Source: an uncultured Enterobacteriaceae bacterium (GTDB taxonomy: Bacteria > Pseudomonadota > Gammaproteobacteria > Enterobacterales > Enterobacteriaceae). Taken from it: DNA of 52,699 nucleotides. Both the position numbers and the translations under genes were made by a program. Each line of letters starts with the position of its first letter. The stretch's first letter is position 1. Where the stretch lies: contig CANRKT010000017.1 of assembly GCA_947631255.1 (NCBI GenBank), forward strand, positions 1 to 52,699, written 5' to 3'. The notes beneath the pieces are model-generated. The model had not been told where the DNA came from, did not search any database, and was given only the letters and a program-made list of their open reading frames with translations. Positions 16,643-26,457 of this stretch are shown one piece after another.

Positions 16643-19600
16643 ATGAGCAAGTTTCTTGACCGGTTTCGTTACTTCAGGCAAAAAGGTGAAACTTTTGCCG
16701 ATGGATATGGCCAGCAGCTCGATACTAACCGTGACTGGGAAGAAGGCTATCGCCAGCGCTGGCAGCACGATAAAATCGTCCGTTCTACTCATGGCGTAAA
16801 CTGCACGGGCTCCTGTAGCTGGAAGATCTATGTTAAAAGCGGTCTGGTCACCTGGGAAACTCAGCAGACTGACTACCCTCGTACACGCCCGGATATGCCG
16901 AACCATGAGCCACGCGGCTGCCCACGCGGCGCCAGCTACTCCTGGTATCTCTATAGCGCCAACCGTCTGAAATATCCTTTGATGCGTAAGCGTCTGATCA
17001 AATTGTGGCGTGAAGCGAAAACTCTCCATGCTGACCCTGTGGATGCCTGGGCTTCAATCATCAACGATCCAGAACAAGCCAAAAGTTATAAACAAGCGCG
17101 TGGGCGCGGTGGTTTTGTTCGTTCAAGCTGGCAGGAAGTAAATGAGCTGATTGCCGCGGCCAACGTCTTTACCGCCAAAACCTTTGGACCTGACCGTATC
17201 GCCGGGTTCTCACCCATTCCTGCAATGTCGATGGTCTCTTACGCCTCTGGCGCCCGCTATCTGTCCCTGATTGGGGGTACCTGTCTGAGTTTTTACGACT
17301 GGTATTGCGATTTACCCCCTGCATCTCCTATGACCTGGGGCGAGCAGACAGATGTCCCCGAATCCGCAGACTGGTATAACTCCAGTTATATCATTGCCTG
17401 GGGTTCCAACGTGCCGCAAACGCGGACACCGGATGCCCACTTCTTCACTGAAGTGCGCTACAAAGGCACCAAAACGGTTGCCGTCACGCCAGATTATGCC
17501 GAAATCGCCAAGCTCTGTGACCAGTGGCTGGCACCAAAACAAGGTACTGACGCCGCCATGGCGCTGGCGATGGGCCATGTGATGCTGCGTGAGTTCCATC
17601 TCGATAAACCCAGCCAGTACTTTACCGACTACGTACGCCGTTATACCGACATGCCCATGCTGGTGATGCTGGAAGAACGTGATGGATTCTATGCCGCAGG
17701 GCGTATGCTGCGTGCCTCTGACTTGATTGATGGCCTGGGTCAGGAAAATAATCCACAGTGGAAAACCGTCGCCATTGATAGCCAGAATGATGAACTGCTG
17801 GCACCTAATGGTTCTATCGGCTATCGCTGGGGTGAGAAAGGCAAATGGAATCTGGAGCAACGTGATGGAACCAGCGGCGAAGAAGCCGAACTGCGTTTAA
17901 GCCTGCTGGGCTGTCATGACGATATCGCGGATGTCGGCTTCCCTTACTTTGGTGGCGAAAGTTCAGAACACTTCAACAACGTCAAACTCGACAACGTATT
18001 GATGCACAAACTGCCAGTAAAACGTATCGCACTGGCAGACGGCAGTTCTGCCTTGGTCACTACCGTGTATGACTTGACGCTGGCAAACTATGGTCTGGAT
18101 CGTGGCCTGAACGACGAAAACTGTGCCTCAAGCTATGACGATGTGAAAGCCTACTCCCCCGCCTGGGCTGAAAAAATTACCGGCGTTTCACGTCAGAATA
18201 TTATCCGTATCGCCCGTGAATTTGCCGATAACGCCGATAAAACCCATGGCCGTTCGATGATTATCGTCGGTGCAGGTCTGAACCACTGGTTCCATATGGA
18301 CAGTAACTACCGTGGTCTGATCAATATGCTGGTGTTCTGTGGTTGTGTCGGTCAAAGCGGTGGCGGCTGGGCTCACTATGTCGGCCAGGAAAAACTACGC
18401 CCACAAACCGGCTGGACCCCGCTGGCATTTGCTCTCGACTGGCAGCGTCCACCACGCCATATGAACAGTACGTCATTCTTCTACAATCACTCAAGTCAGT
18501 GGCGCTATGAGTCCCTGAAGGCTGAAGAATTACTGTCACCCTTGGCGGATAAATCCCGCTATAGCGGCAACCTGATTGACTTCAACGTGCGGGCTGAACG
18601 TATGGGCTGGCTGCCATCGGCTCCTCAGCTTAATACCAATCCACTGACCATCGCAAAACAGGCAAAAGCAGCGGGTATGAGTCCTGCGGACTACACCGCT
18701 CAACAGCTGAAAAGTGGCGAGATCCGTTTTGCCGCAGAACAACCGGATGCCGGAAATAACCATCCACGTAACTTGTTTGTCTGGCGTTCCAACCTGCTGG
18801 GTTCTTCCGGTAAGGGCCATGAGTACATGCTCAAATATCTGCTGGGTACTGAAAACGGTATTCAGGGTAAAGATTTAGGGCAAGAAGGCGGCGTGATGCC
18901 GGAAGAAGTCGAGTGGGTCGATAACGGGCTGGATGGCAAACTGGACCTGGTGGTGACGCTGGACTTCCGTCTGTCGAGCACCTGTCTGTACTCCGATATC
19001 GTTCTCCCGACCGCCACCTGGTATGAAAAAGATGATATGAATACCTCGGATATGCATCCGTTTATTCACCCTCTTTCTGCTGCGGTGGACCCAGCCTGGG
19101 AATCAAAGAGTGACTGGGAAATCTATAAAGGTATCGCCAAAAAGTTCTCTGAAGTTTGCGTGGGCCATTTAGGCAAAGAAACCGACCTCGTCACGTTACC
19201 TATCCAGCATGACTCCGCCGCAGAGCTGGCACAGCCGTTCGGTGTGATGGACTGGAAGAAAGGCGAATGTGACCTTATCCCGGGTAAAACAGCTCCGCAT
19301 CTGGTGGTGGTTGAACGTGACTATCCAGCCACATACGAACGTTTTACCTCACTCGGCCCATTAATGGATACCCTGGGTAACGGCGGTAAAGGTATCGCCT
19401 GGAATACCCAGAAAGAGATGGATCTGCTGCGCAAGCTTAACTACACCAAAACCGAAGGTCCTGCCAAAGGTCAGCCGATGATCAACTCAGCGATTGATGC
19501 CGCTGAAGTGATCCTGACCCTGGCACCCGAAACTAACGGTCAGGTAGCAGTGAAAGCCTGGGCAGCATTGAGCGAGTTTACCGGACGCGATCACACCCAT

Positions 19601-20389
19601 CTGGCTATCAATAAAGAAGAAGAAAAGATCCGCTTCCGCGATATTCAGGCTCAGCCACGCAAAATCATCTCCAGTCCAACCTGGTCTGGCCTTGAAGATG
19701 AGCACGTTTCTTACAGCGCAGGTTATACCAACGTCCATGAGCTGATCCCATGGCGCACCCTTTCAGGCCGTCAGCAGCTTTATCAGGATCATCAGTGGAT
19801 GCGTGATTTTGGTGAGAGCCTGCTGGTCTACCGTCCACCGATTGATACCCGTTCGGTGAAAGGCGTTATGAATAAGAAGTCCAACGGTAACCCTGAGAAG
19901 GCGCTGAACTTCCTGACTCCACACCAGAAATGGGGAATTCACTCTACCTATAGCGATAACTTGCTGATGCTGACGCTGTCACGCGGTGGCCCGATTGTCT
20001 GGATGAGTGAAATCGATGCCAAAGACCTGGGTATCGAAGATAACGACTGGATTGAAGTCTTTAACAATAACGGTGCACTGACAGCCCGTGCGGTGGTGAG
20101 CCAGCGTGTGCCAGAAGGCATGACGATGATGTACCACGCCCAGGAGCGTATTGTGAACCTGCCGGGTTCCGAAATCACCGGCCAGCGTGGCGGTATCCAT
20201 AACTCGGTGACCCGTATTAGTCCGAAACCTACCCATATGATTGGGGGCTATGCCCAGCTGGCATACGGCTTTAACTATTACGGCACCGTAGGTTCAAACC
20301 GCGATGAGTTTGTTGTCGTGCGTAAAATGAAAAATATTGACTGGCTGGATGGCGAAGGCAATGACCAGAAACAGGAGAGCGTAAAATGA
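16643..20389 (+). CDS. narG: Respiratory nitrate reductase A, alpha subunit NarG
   Basis: 1248 residues (E. coli 1247). It is the catalytic subunit with the Mo-bisMGD cofactor and the FS0 [4Fe-4S] cluster. The N-terminal HGVNCTGSCSWKIYVK motif gives the His and Cys cluster ligands, with a later Cys in EPRGCPRGASYS. The GEQTDVPESADWYNSS region carries the Asp that ligates molybdenum. It reduces nitrate to nitrite at the cytoplasmic face. An AGGAGAACTCCG precedes the ATG. Its stop overlaps the narH start by 4 bp. Confidence 0.98.
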   Translation: MSKFLDRFRYFRQKGETFADGYGQQLDTNRDWEEGYRQRWQHDKIVRSTHGVNCTGSCSWKIYVKSGLVTWETQQTDYPRTRPDMPNHEPRGCPRGASYSWYLYSANRLKYPLMRKRLIKLWREAKTLHADPVDAWASIINDPEQAKSYKQARGRGGFVRSSWQEVNELIAAANVFTAKTFGPDRIAGFSPIPAMSMVSYASGARYLSLIGGTCLSFYDWYCDLPPASPMTWGEQTDVPESADWYNSSYIIAWGSNVPQTRTPDAHFFTEVRYKGTKTVAVTPDYAEIAKLCDQWLAPKQGTDAAMALAMGHVMLREFHLDKPSQYFTDYVRRYTDMPMLVMLEERDGFYAAGRMLRASDLIDGLGQENNPQWKTVAIDSQNDELLAPNGSIGYRWGEKGKWNLEQRDGTSGEEAELRLSLLGCHDDIADVGFPYFGGESSEHFNNVKLDNVLMHKLPVKRIALADGSSALVTTVYDLTLANYGLDRGLNDENCASSYDDVKAYSPAWAEKITGVSRQNIIRIAREFADNADKTHGRSMIIVGAGLNHWFHMDSNYRGLINMLVFCGCVGQSGGGWAHYVGQEKLRPQTGWTPLAFALDWQRPPRHMNSTSFFYNHSSQWRYESLKAEELLSPLADKSRYSGNLIDFNVRAERMGWLPSAPQLNTNPLTIAKQAKAAGMSPADYTAQQLKSGEIRFAAEQPDAGNNHPRNLFVWRSNLLGSSGKGHEYMLKYLLGTENGIQGKDLGQEGGVMPEEVEWVDNGLDGKLDLVVTLDFRLSSTCLYSDIVLPTATWYEKDDMNTSDMHPFIHPLSAAVDPAWESKSDWEIYKGIAKKFSEVCVGHLGKETDLVTLPIQHDSAAELAQPFGVMDWKKGECDLIPGKTAPHLVVVERDYPATYERFTSLGPLMDTLGNGGKGIAWNTQKEMDLLRKLNYTKTEGPAKGQPMINSAIDAAEVILTLAPETNGQVAVKAWAALSEFTGRDHTHLAINKEEEKIRFRDIQAQPRKIISSPTWSGLEDEHVSYSAGYTNVHELIPWRTLSGRQQLYQDHQWMRDFGESLLVYRPPIDTRSVKGVMNKKSNGNPEKALNFLTPHQKWGIHSTYSDNLLMLTLSRGGPIVWMSEIDAKDLGIEDNDWIEVFNNNGALTARAVVSQRVPEGMTMMYHAQERIVNLPGSEITGQRGGIHNSVTRISPKPTHMIGGYAQLAYGFNYYGTVGSNRDEFVVVRKMKNIDWLDGEGNDQKQESVK

Positions 20390-21921
20390 AAATTCGTTCA
20401 CAAGTCGGCATGGTACTGAATCTTGATAAATGCATCGGCTGTCACACCTGTTCTGTGACCTGTAAAAACGTCTGGACCAGTCGCGAAGGGATGGAATACG
20501 CGTGGTTTAACAACGTCGAAACCAAACCTGGTACCGGTTATCCCACTGACTGGGAAAATCAGGAACAGTGGAAAGGCGGCTGGGTGCGTAAAATCAATGG
20601 CAAGTTACAGCCTCGCATGGGTAACAAAGCCACGCTCTTAGGTAAAATCTTCGCTAACCCGCATCTGCCAGGTATTGATGATTATTACGAGCCTTTCGAT
20701 TTTGACTATCAGCATCTGCATAAGGCGCCAGAAGGAAAGCATCAACCTATTGCACGCCCACGGTCGCTGATCACCGGGCAGCGGATGAATAAAATCACTA
20801 CCGGCCCGAACTGGGAAGAAATTCTTGGGGGTGAGTTTGAGAAACGCGCCAAAGATCAAAACTTCCAAAACATGCAGAAGGAAATGTACGGCCAGTTCGA
20901 AAATACCTTCATGATGTATATGCCACGCTTATGCGAACACTGCCTTAACCCGACCTGTGTCGCAACTTGCCCCAGTGGTGCCATCTATAAGCGTGAAGAA
21001 GACGGTATCGTGCTGATTGACCAGGATAAATGCCGTGGCTGGCGGATGTGTATTACCGGCTGCCCGTACAAAAAAATCTACTTTAACTGGAAAAGCGGTA
21101 AGTCAGAGAAGTGTATTTTTTGCTATCCGCGTATCGAAGCTGGCATGCCGACAGTCTGCTCTGAAACCTGTGTGGGTCGTATTCGTTATCTCGGCGTCTT
21201 GTTATATGACGCCGATGCTATCGAACAAGCAGCCAGCACAGAGAATGAAAAAGATCTCTACGAACGCCAGCTAAGCATTTTCCTGGATCCGAACGATCCG
21301 GCGGTTATCGAACAAGCGTTGAAAGACGGTGTGCCACAAAGCGTTATCGACGCCGCGCAGCAATCTCCGGTGTACAAAATGGCAATGGACTGGAAGCTGG
21401 CCCTGCCGTTACATCCAGAATATCGCACTCTGCCGATGGTCTGGTACGTGCCGCCGTTGTCTCCTATTCAGTCTGCAGCTGATGCCGGTGCATTGCCGCA
21501 TACCGGTATTTTACCTGATATCGAAAGTCTGCGTATTCCGGTGGAATATCTGGCGAACTTACTTACCGCGGGTGATACCGCGCCGGTATTACGTGCACTC
21601 AAACGCATGATGGCCATGCGCCACTATAAACGCGCCGAAACGGTGGATGGGGTTAATGATACTCGCGCCCTGGAAGAAGCCGGTTTAACCGAAGCTCAGG
21701 CACAAGAGATGTATCGCTACCTGGCGATTGCCAATTACGAAGATCGTTTTGTGGTGCCGTCCAGCCATCGTGAACTGGCTGCAGATGCTTTCCCTGAGAG
21801 TAATGGTTGTGGTTTCAGCTTCGGCGATGGTTGCCATGGTTCAGACAGTAAATTCAATCTGTTCAATAGCAAACGTATTGATGCGATTGATGTGTCCAGC
21901 AAAACGGAGCCACACTCATGA
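20386..21921 (+). CDS. narH: Nitrate reductase A, beta subunit NarH
   Basis: 511 residues, the electron-transfer subunit with four iron-sulfur clusters. Cysteine groups are CIGCHTCSVTCKNVW (residues 16-30), CEHCLNPTCVATCPSG, CRGWRMCITGCPYKK and CIFCYPRIEAG...CSETCVGR. The Trp in CRGW replaces a Cys, giving the [3Fe-4S] cluster known from E. coli NarH. It passes electrons from the NarI hemes to NarG. The ATGA overlap with narG and a 4-bp overlap with narJ show translational coupling. Confidence 0.98.
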   Translation: MKIRSQVGMVLNLDKCIGCHTCSVTCKNVWTSREGMEYAWFNNVETKPGTGYPTDWENQEQWKGGWVRKINGKLQPRMGNKATLLGKIFANPHLPGIDDYYEPFDFDYQHLHKAPEGKHQPIARPRSLITGQRMNKITTGPNWEEILGGEFEKRAKDQNFQNMQKEMYGQFENTFMMYMPRLCEHCLNPTCVATCPSGAIYKREEDGIVLIDQDKCRGWRMCITGCPYKKIYFNWKSGKSEKCIFCYPRIEAGMPTVCSETCVGRIRYLGVLLYDADAIEQAASTENEKDLYERQLSIFLDPNDPAVIEQALKDGVPQSVIDAAQQSPVYKMAMDWKLALPLHPEYRTLPMVWYVPPLSPIQSAADAGALPHTGILPDIESLRIPVEYLANLLTAGDTAPVLRALKRMMAMRHYKRAETVDGVNDTRALEEAGLTEAQAQEMYRYLAIANYEDRFVVPSSHRELAADAFPESNGCGFSFGDGCHGSDSKFNLFNSKRIDAIDVSSKTEPHS

Positions 21922-22619
21922 TTGAACTTCTGGTCATTTCCCGCGTGCTTGAATATCCGGATGCTGCCCTGTGGCAGCATCAGCAGGAACTTCATGATGC
22001 GTTAGTCGATGGTACCGCTCTCGACTTACAACAGGCCGCTCAGCTTAATCATTTTATTTCTGACTTGTGTCATCAGGATCTCCTTGATGCGCAGGCTAGC
22101 TATAGCGAGCTGTTCGACAGAGGTCGTGCCACATCATTGTTGCTGTTTGAACATGTCCATGGTGAGTCTCGTGATCGTGGGCAAGCGATGGTGAATCTGA
22201 TGGGCCAGTATCAGCAGGCAGGAATGGAAATCGATAGCCGTGAGCTGCCTGACCATTTGCCGCTTTATCTGGAATATCTTTCACAGCGTGATGAAGAAGA
22301 AGCACGTGGTGGTTTGCAAGATATTGCTCCGATTCTGGCATTACTGGCGGCACGTCTGAAACAACGTGACAGTGACTATGCGGTGCTGTTTGATGTGCTG
22401 CTTGGCCTGTCGCAAAGTGATGTTGCCGTTGAACGTGTCAGCCAGCAAATCGTCGATGAAGCCCGAGATGATACACCACAAGCACTAGATGCCGTCTGGG
22501 AAGAAGAACAAGTGAAATTTGTTGCCGAGGCAGGTTGTGGTGAATCGGAAATTAGTCAACATCAGCGTCGCTTCTCCGGAGCCGTCGCGCCGCAATATCT
22601 GCATATCGGAGGACAATAA
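21918..22619 (+). CDS. narJ: Nitrate reductase assembly chaperone NarJ
   Basis: 233 residues (E. coli 236), an all-helical TorD/NarJ-family chaperone. Family features are the [11 protein letters not shown] start, [20 protein letters not shown] (the YxxLFDRGRxTSL signature) and a mid-protein [13 protein letters not shown]. It binds the NarG N-terminus and is needed for molybdenum cofactor insertion; it is not part of the final enzyme. It overlaps narH by 4 bp, and narI starts 2 bp later. Confidence 0.97.
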   Translation: MIELLVISRVLEYPDAALWQHQQELHDALVDGTALDLQQAAQLNHFISDLCHQDLLDAQASYSELFDRGRATSLLLFEHVHGESRDRGQAMVNLMGQYQQAGMEIDSRELPDHLPLYLEYLSQRDEEEARGGLQDIAPILALLAARLKQRDSDYAVLFDVLLGLSQSDVAVERVSQQIVDEARDDTPQALDAVWEEEQVKFVAEAGCGESEISQHQRRFSGAVAPQYLHIGGQ

Positions 22620-22621
22620 CC

Positions 22622-23299
22622 ATGCAATTTCTTAATGTGTTCTTCTACGACATTTATCCGTATATCTGCGGCACCGTGTTCCTGATAGGAAGCTGGCTGC
22701 GTTACGACTATGGGCAGTATACCTGGAGAGCAGGATCGAGCCAGATGCTCGATCGCAAAGGGATGAACCTGGCTTCTAACCTGTTCCATATCGGTATTTT
22801 AGGGATCTTTGTCGGACACTTCTTTGGCATGCTGACACCACACTGGGTGTACGAGTCCTTCCTGTCGATTGAAGCGAAGCAGAAAATGGCGATGATTATC
22901 GGTGGGATCTGTGGCGTGATGACGCTCGTGGGGGGGCTGCTACTGCTTAAACGCCGTCTGTTCAATCCACGTATCCGGGCGACTTCCTCCACGGCAGATA
23001 TTCTGATCCTCAGCCTGCTGATGATTCAGTGTACTTTGGGTTTACTGACGATCCCGTTCTCAGCCCAGCATATGGACGGCAGTGAGATGATGAAACTGGT
23101 GGACTGGGCACAAACCGTGGTGACCTTCCGCGGCAATGCCTCTCAGCATCTTGATGGCGTGGCATTTATCTTCCGCGTGCATCTAGTACTGGGAATGACC
23201 CTGTTCCTGCTGTTCCCGTTCACCCGCCTGGTGCACGTCTGGAGTGCACCGGTTGAATATCTGACCCGTAAATATCAGCTGGTCCGTACCCGTCGCTAA
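22622..23299 (+). CDS. narI: Nitrate reductase A, gamma subunit NarI (cytochrome b)
   Basis: 225 residues with five transmembrane helices, the length of E. coli NarI. The diheme ligands lie in [16 protein letters not shown] (helix 2, two His) and in the RVHLVLGM and FTRLVHVWS segments (helix 5 region). It oxidises quinol on the periplasmic side and anchors NarGH. GGAGG precedes the ATG. It is the last gene of narGHJI. Confidence 0.98.
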   Translation: MQFLNVFFYDIYPYICGTVFLIGSWLRYDYGQYTWRAGSSQMLDRKGMNLASNLFHIGILGIFVGHFFGMLTPHWVYESFLSIEAKQKMAMIIGGICGVMTLVGGLLLLKRRLFNPRIRATSSTADILILSLLMIQCTLGLLTIPFSAQHMDGSEMMKLVDWAQTVVTFRGNASQHLDGVAFIFRVHLVLGMTLFLLFPFTRLVHVWSAPVEYLTRKYQLVRTRR

Positions 23300-23315
23300 A
23301 TCCGGTGATAGATAT

Positions 23316-23346
23316 AAAAATACCTGGCTTTAGCCAGGTATTTTTT
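23316..23346. terminator. Bidirectional terminator between narI and rhiN
   Basis: TACCTGGC-TTTA-GCCAGGTA (23321-23340) has TTTTTT after it and AAAAA before it, so it can end the narGHJI transcript on the plus strand and rhiTN on the minus strand. Confidence 0.92.
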
Positions 23347-23366
23347 GAGTAAAAAAGCCACTGTTT

Positions 23367-24506
23367 TTAGAAGTATTTCCGCAGATACTCCGTTAAACAT
23401 AAAATAGCCATCGCCTGACCATAGGGCATTGAAGTCAGTGGGATCTGGCGATAAAACTCCAGATTACTTCCCATTCCGGTTCCAAATGAAGTTTGTAGTA
23501 ACTCTCCTTCTGGCGAAATATTTTTTACTATGCCACGGATAGCTTTCTCCGCCACCTCTGCATATTCAGCTGCCACATAACGTTTACGCACCGCTTTCAG
23601 AATACCGTAGGCAAATCCAGCCGTGGCTGACGCCTCAAGATAAGAATTCGGATCGTCGAGTAACGTATGCCAAAGGCCACTGTCGTCCTGACATTGCGCC
23701 AGAGCAGCAATCTGGGCATTTAATACCTGCACGAGATAACGACGGACGGCATTGTTTTCTGGTAAATCAACTAACTCGAGAAAATCAGGGATCACAATGG
23801 TCAGCCAGCTATTCCCGCGCGCCCAACGGGCATGAGCAAAGTTGTGGTGCCCATCGTAATTCCAGCCGTGAAACCATAACCCTGTTTCTCGATCCATAAG
23901 GTTTTGTACGTGCAGCAAAAACTGATATACCGCTTCTTCAACGTATTCCGGCTTATTCAGTAATTTACCTATTTTGGCTAGCGGTAATACTGTCATCATC
24001 AGCGTATCATCCCACATCTGCTGATGGTTCTCTTCCGCGAGGGTAATGTGCTGCATACCGCCATGATCTGTACGCGGCATCTCATTCATCGCCCATTCTG
24101 CCCAGCTTTCCAGCCACGGCAACCAGGCTGGATTTTTTACCTCTTCATAACGGTATGCCAGTGTCAGAAATGGCGACATGGTATTGACGTTTTTAGTGGT
24201 GGCACCTTGTGCAAATTGGGTGGCAAACCAGCTATCAATGATATCGCACATAGCCTCATCGCCAGTCTGGCGGTAATATTGCCAGATACCATAAAGACCG
24301 ATGCCGTGTGTCCATTCCCACCCCGCCCAACCTTTGGTATCAATGACACGTCCGTCGTCCAGCCGCAGCAAAAACTCACCTGTTTTATCCTGAATATTGA
24401 CCAGGTTATCTGTCACTTTTTGAATCAATGATTTTAATTCATCCCTGGCAATAAAATGCTCAGGCTGTCGCAATAACGGACTCTGTCTGACAGGCCAAAC
24501 TTTCAT
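23367..24506 (-). CDS. rhiN: Unsaturated rhamnogalacturonyl hydrolase, GH105 (RhiN type)
   Basis: A 379-residue (alpha/alpha)6-barrel enzyme of family GH105. Typical segments are WAGWEWTHGIGLYGIWQYY near residues 60-78, WDDTLMMTVLPL with the catalytic Asp near 165-176, and FAHARWARGNSWLTI near 225-240. It is cytoplasmic (no signal peptide) and would remove the unsaturated galacturonyl residue from rhamnogalacturonan lyase products. rhiT lies 4 bp upstream, and the GAGG site for rhiN is inside the rhiT end. In Dickeya these two genes form the rhiTN operon. Family members can act on other unsaturated uronides, but the RhiT partner supports this call. Confidence 0.9.
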   Translation of the reverse strand: MKVWPVRQSPLLRQPEHFIARDELKSLIQKVTDNLVNIQDKTGEFLLRLDDGRVIDTKGWAGWEWTHGIGLYGIWQYYRQTGDEAMCDIIDSWFATQFAQGATTKNVNTMSPFLTLAYRYEEVKNPAWLPWLESWAEWAMNEMPRTDHGGMQHITLAEENHQQMWDDTLMMTVLPLAKIGKLLNKPEYVEEAVYQFLLHVQNLMDRETGLWFHGWNYDGHHNFAHARWARGNSWLTIVIPDFLELVDLPENNAVRRYLVQVLNAQIAALAQCQDDSGLWHTLLDDPNSYLEASATAGFAYGILKAVRKRYVAAEYAEVAEKAIRGIVKNISPEGELLQTSFGTGMGSNLEFYRQIPLTSMPYGQAMAILCLTEYLRKYF

Positions 24507-24510
24507 TATT

Positions 24511-26094
24511 TTAACCTCTGTTATATGTCGAATTCAGTACCGAAATATTTTTCAGCGCAGGTGCTGCGGGTTTATTACGGTTCAAGTAACCAATATTGTT
24601 ATTACCCCACAGCGACTCGTACGGCATACCGGCAAGCATTTCTACGGTGGCACGGGCTTGTGGAGTGATAGTTTCTGGCATAGTTCGACCAGATACACGC
24701 ATTTTGGCCGTCTCTTCACGTAACGTACTGTGTGTTTGTAAATTGAGTTTAAAACGTAGAGAAACGAGGAAACCACAGAATAGAACAGCAATTGTGCCGA
24801 CACTCAGGATAATCAGGATAGTGTCACCCACTGCAGCAGATTGCGTTCGCTGGCCGCTCACAAAACCAGACATCTGCATCACAATACCCACCAACATTAC
24901 CGCACCTGCCTGAGAGGCTTTACGTGTCAGGGTCATGATGCCAGCAAAGATCCCTTCACGACGCTGCCCGGTTATCACCTCATCCACATCAGCAATGTAG
25001 GTATAGGTATTCCACGGAACATAGTTAATGCCACCGCGTCCCAGGCCCGCTATTGCAGATACCAGTAATAACAGGGAGTAGACATCACTCAGGCCCGCAT
25101 AATACAGCAGGGCGTAAGAAAGAGAGGCCAGACCAAATAACACCACCACCACACGGTAAGACGGAGCGGGTCCGAAGCGGATACACAGCGGGATCATGGC
25201 AATCACGGCGATAAACTGGAAGATAGCCATAGTTCCCAGTAAGTTAGATGCCATAGAGGCTTCCTGCATCAGGACAAAGACCACGTAGTAAGTGAACACG
25301 GCGTTGAAAACATCCTGTGCAATATAACCGCCAAGATACATACCCAAATGCTGGCGGAAAATTTTAATACGCAGCGTCGAACTTAACTCGACAAACAGAC
25401 GGTTGATGCTCTGTCGTAGCGACAGTTGTTTCTTTTCCTCTTCAGCACGCAGTGCCGCTTCGCTCCACTCTTCACGCGGGCGCTCCCAGGTAAAGAACCA
25501 GACGAAAATCAACATTACTGCACACAATACGGAGAAAACCAGGCTGGCATAGAAAAAGGAGATGGCGTTATCTTTACCAAAATGGGTTAACAGAACCCCT
25601 GGTAGGAATGACGCGAGGATAGCCGACATCTGCGCCATAGAAATACGCGCGCCCGAGAATTTGGTTTTCTGTTTGAAGTCATCGGTCATTTCTGGAACCA
25701 AGGTCTCGTACGGCACCAGAATCATGGTATAGACGATATCAAATATCAGGTAGGTCAGCAGGTAGTACCAGAAAGTCATGTCCCCTACCCACATCAGGGA
25801 ATAGCTGAACACGCAAGGAATACCAAGCAAAATAAAGAATTTACGACGACCAAAACGCTTACCAAGCCAGGTTGTACCAAAGTTATCCGTCATGAAACCC
25901 ATTAACGGACTAATAACTGCATCCAGCACCCTTGCTGCTGCAAAGATGAAGGTCGCTTCAATGGGACTGAGCCCACAAAAAGTAGTATAAAAGTACAAAA
26001 GCCAGGCAGCTGTCAGAGCCGTTGTTCCCGCGCCAAGGAAATCACCTGACCCGTAAGCAAGATAGTTAGCTAATCCAATTTTACGTGTTTTCAT
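24511..26094 (-). CDS. rhiT: Rhamnogalacturonide transporter RhiT, GPH family
   Basis: A 527-residue inner-membrane carrier with about 12 hydrophobic segments and a C-terminal cytoplasmic extension (TPQARATVEMLAGMPYE...). The GPH motifs are ANYLAYGSGDFLGAG at the start and ARVLDAVISPLMGFMTDNFG. The extended loop and tail are typical of RhiT rather than of YagG-like carriers. I chose the ATG at 26094, with AAGG 9 bases upstream, over a TTG three codons earlier. It imports rhamnogalacturonan oligomers for RhiN. Confidence 0.88.
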   Translation of the reverse strand: MKTRKIGLANYLAYGSGDFLGAGTTALTAAWLLYFYTTFCGLSPIEATFIFAAARVLDAVISPLMGFMTDNFGTTWLGKRFGRRKFFILLGIPCVFSYSLMWVGDMTFWYYLLTYLIFDIVYTMILVPYETLVPEMTDDFKQKTKFSGARISMAQMSAILASFLPGVLLTHFGKDNAISFFYASLVFSVLCAVMLIFVWFFTWERPREEWSEAALRAEEEKKQLSLRQSINRLFVELSSTLRIKIFRQHLGMYLGGYIAQDVFNAVFTYYVVFVLMQEASMASNLLGTMAIFQFIAVIAMIPLCIRFGPAPSYRVVVVLFGLASLSYALLYYAGLSDVYSLLLLVSAIAGLGRGGINYVPWNTYTYIADVDEVITGQRREGIFAGIMTLTRKASQAGAVMLVGIVMQMSGFVSGQRTQSAAVGDTILIILSVGTIAVLFCGFLVSLRFKLNLQTHSTLREETAKMRVSGRTMPETITPQARATVEMLAGMPYESLWGNNNIGYLNRNKPAAPALKNISVLNSTYNRG

Positions 26095-26266
26095 TGCCAC
26101 CAACCTTAATCAATTTTAGGGAACTCCCTGTAAGCAAAGATCATTCAGGAGCTGGTATGCAGCTACAGTAAAAGCATCGAACTGTTGATACCTTTCTATT
26201 TCTGCCACCAAAAATCGGTGAATGGCAAAAATACAAAGAGTATCCTCATACTTGTCACTAATTTAT

Positions 26267-26279
26267 AAAATAGCGTTTC
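26267..26279. promoter_or_regulatory. KdgR box upstream of rhiT
   Basis: AAAATAGCGTTTC matches every position of the KdgR core RAAAYNNYRTTTY, on both strands, with A/T-rich flanks. It lies about 170 bp upstream of the rhiT ATG. KdgR represses pectin-use genes, including rhiTN, in Dickeya. A partial CRP-like site (TGTGA-N6-TCTGA) follows at 26306-26321. The distance to the gene implies a long leader or a distant promoter. Confidence 0.55.
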
Positions 26280-26398
26280 CACTTAATAGAAATGGCAGGT
26301 CATTTTGTGATGGGTATCTGAATGACCAGATACTTTCTGAGCGGATTAAAGAATTAATGGAAGAAGGGCTTTATTTTGACAGTTTGCTAAGACGAATT

Positions 26399-26436
26399 AA
26401 AAAGCCAGGCTATCAGTTATCTGAAAGCCTGGCTTT
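26399..26436 (-). terminator. Rho-independent terminator of malPQ
   Basis: On the minus strand AAAGCCAGGC pairs with GCCTGGCTTT across a 16-base loop that can fold further (TCAG/CTGA), followed by a run of T. It starts about 20 bp after the malQ stop at 26458. Confidence 0.9.
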
Positions 26437-26457
26437 GTGCGCTAAAAACGTAGCAGA

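Noticed and set aside
16601-17029. 142-codon ORF antisense to the start of narG, and other long antisense frames within narG, narX, malP and malQ
   Set aside because: They are shadows of strongly conserved genes on the other strand and match no family.
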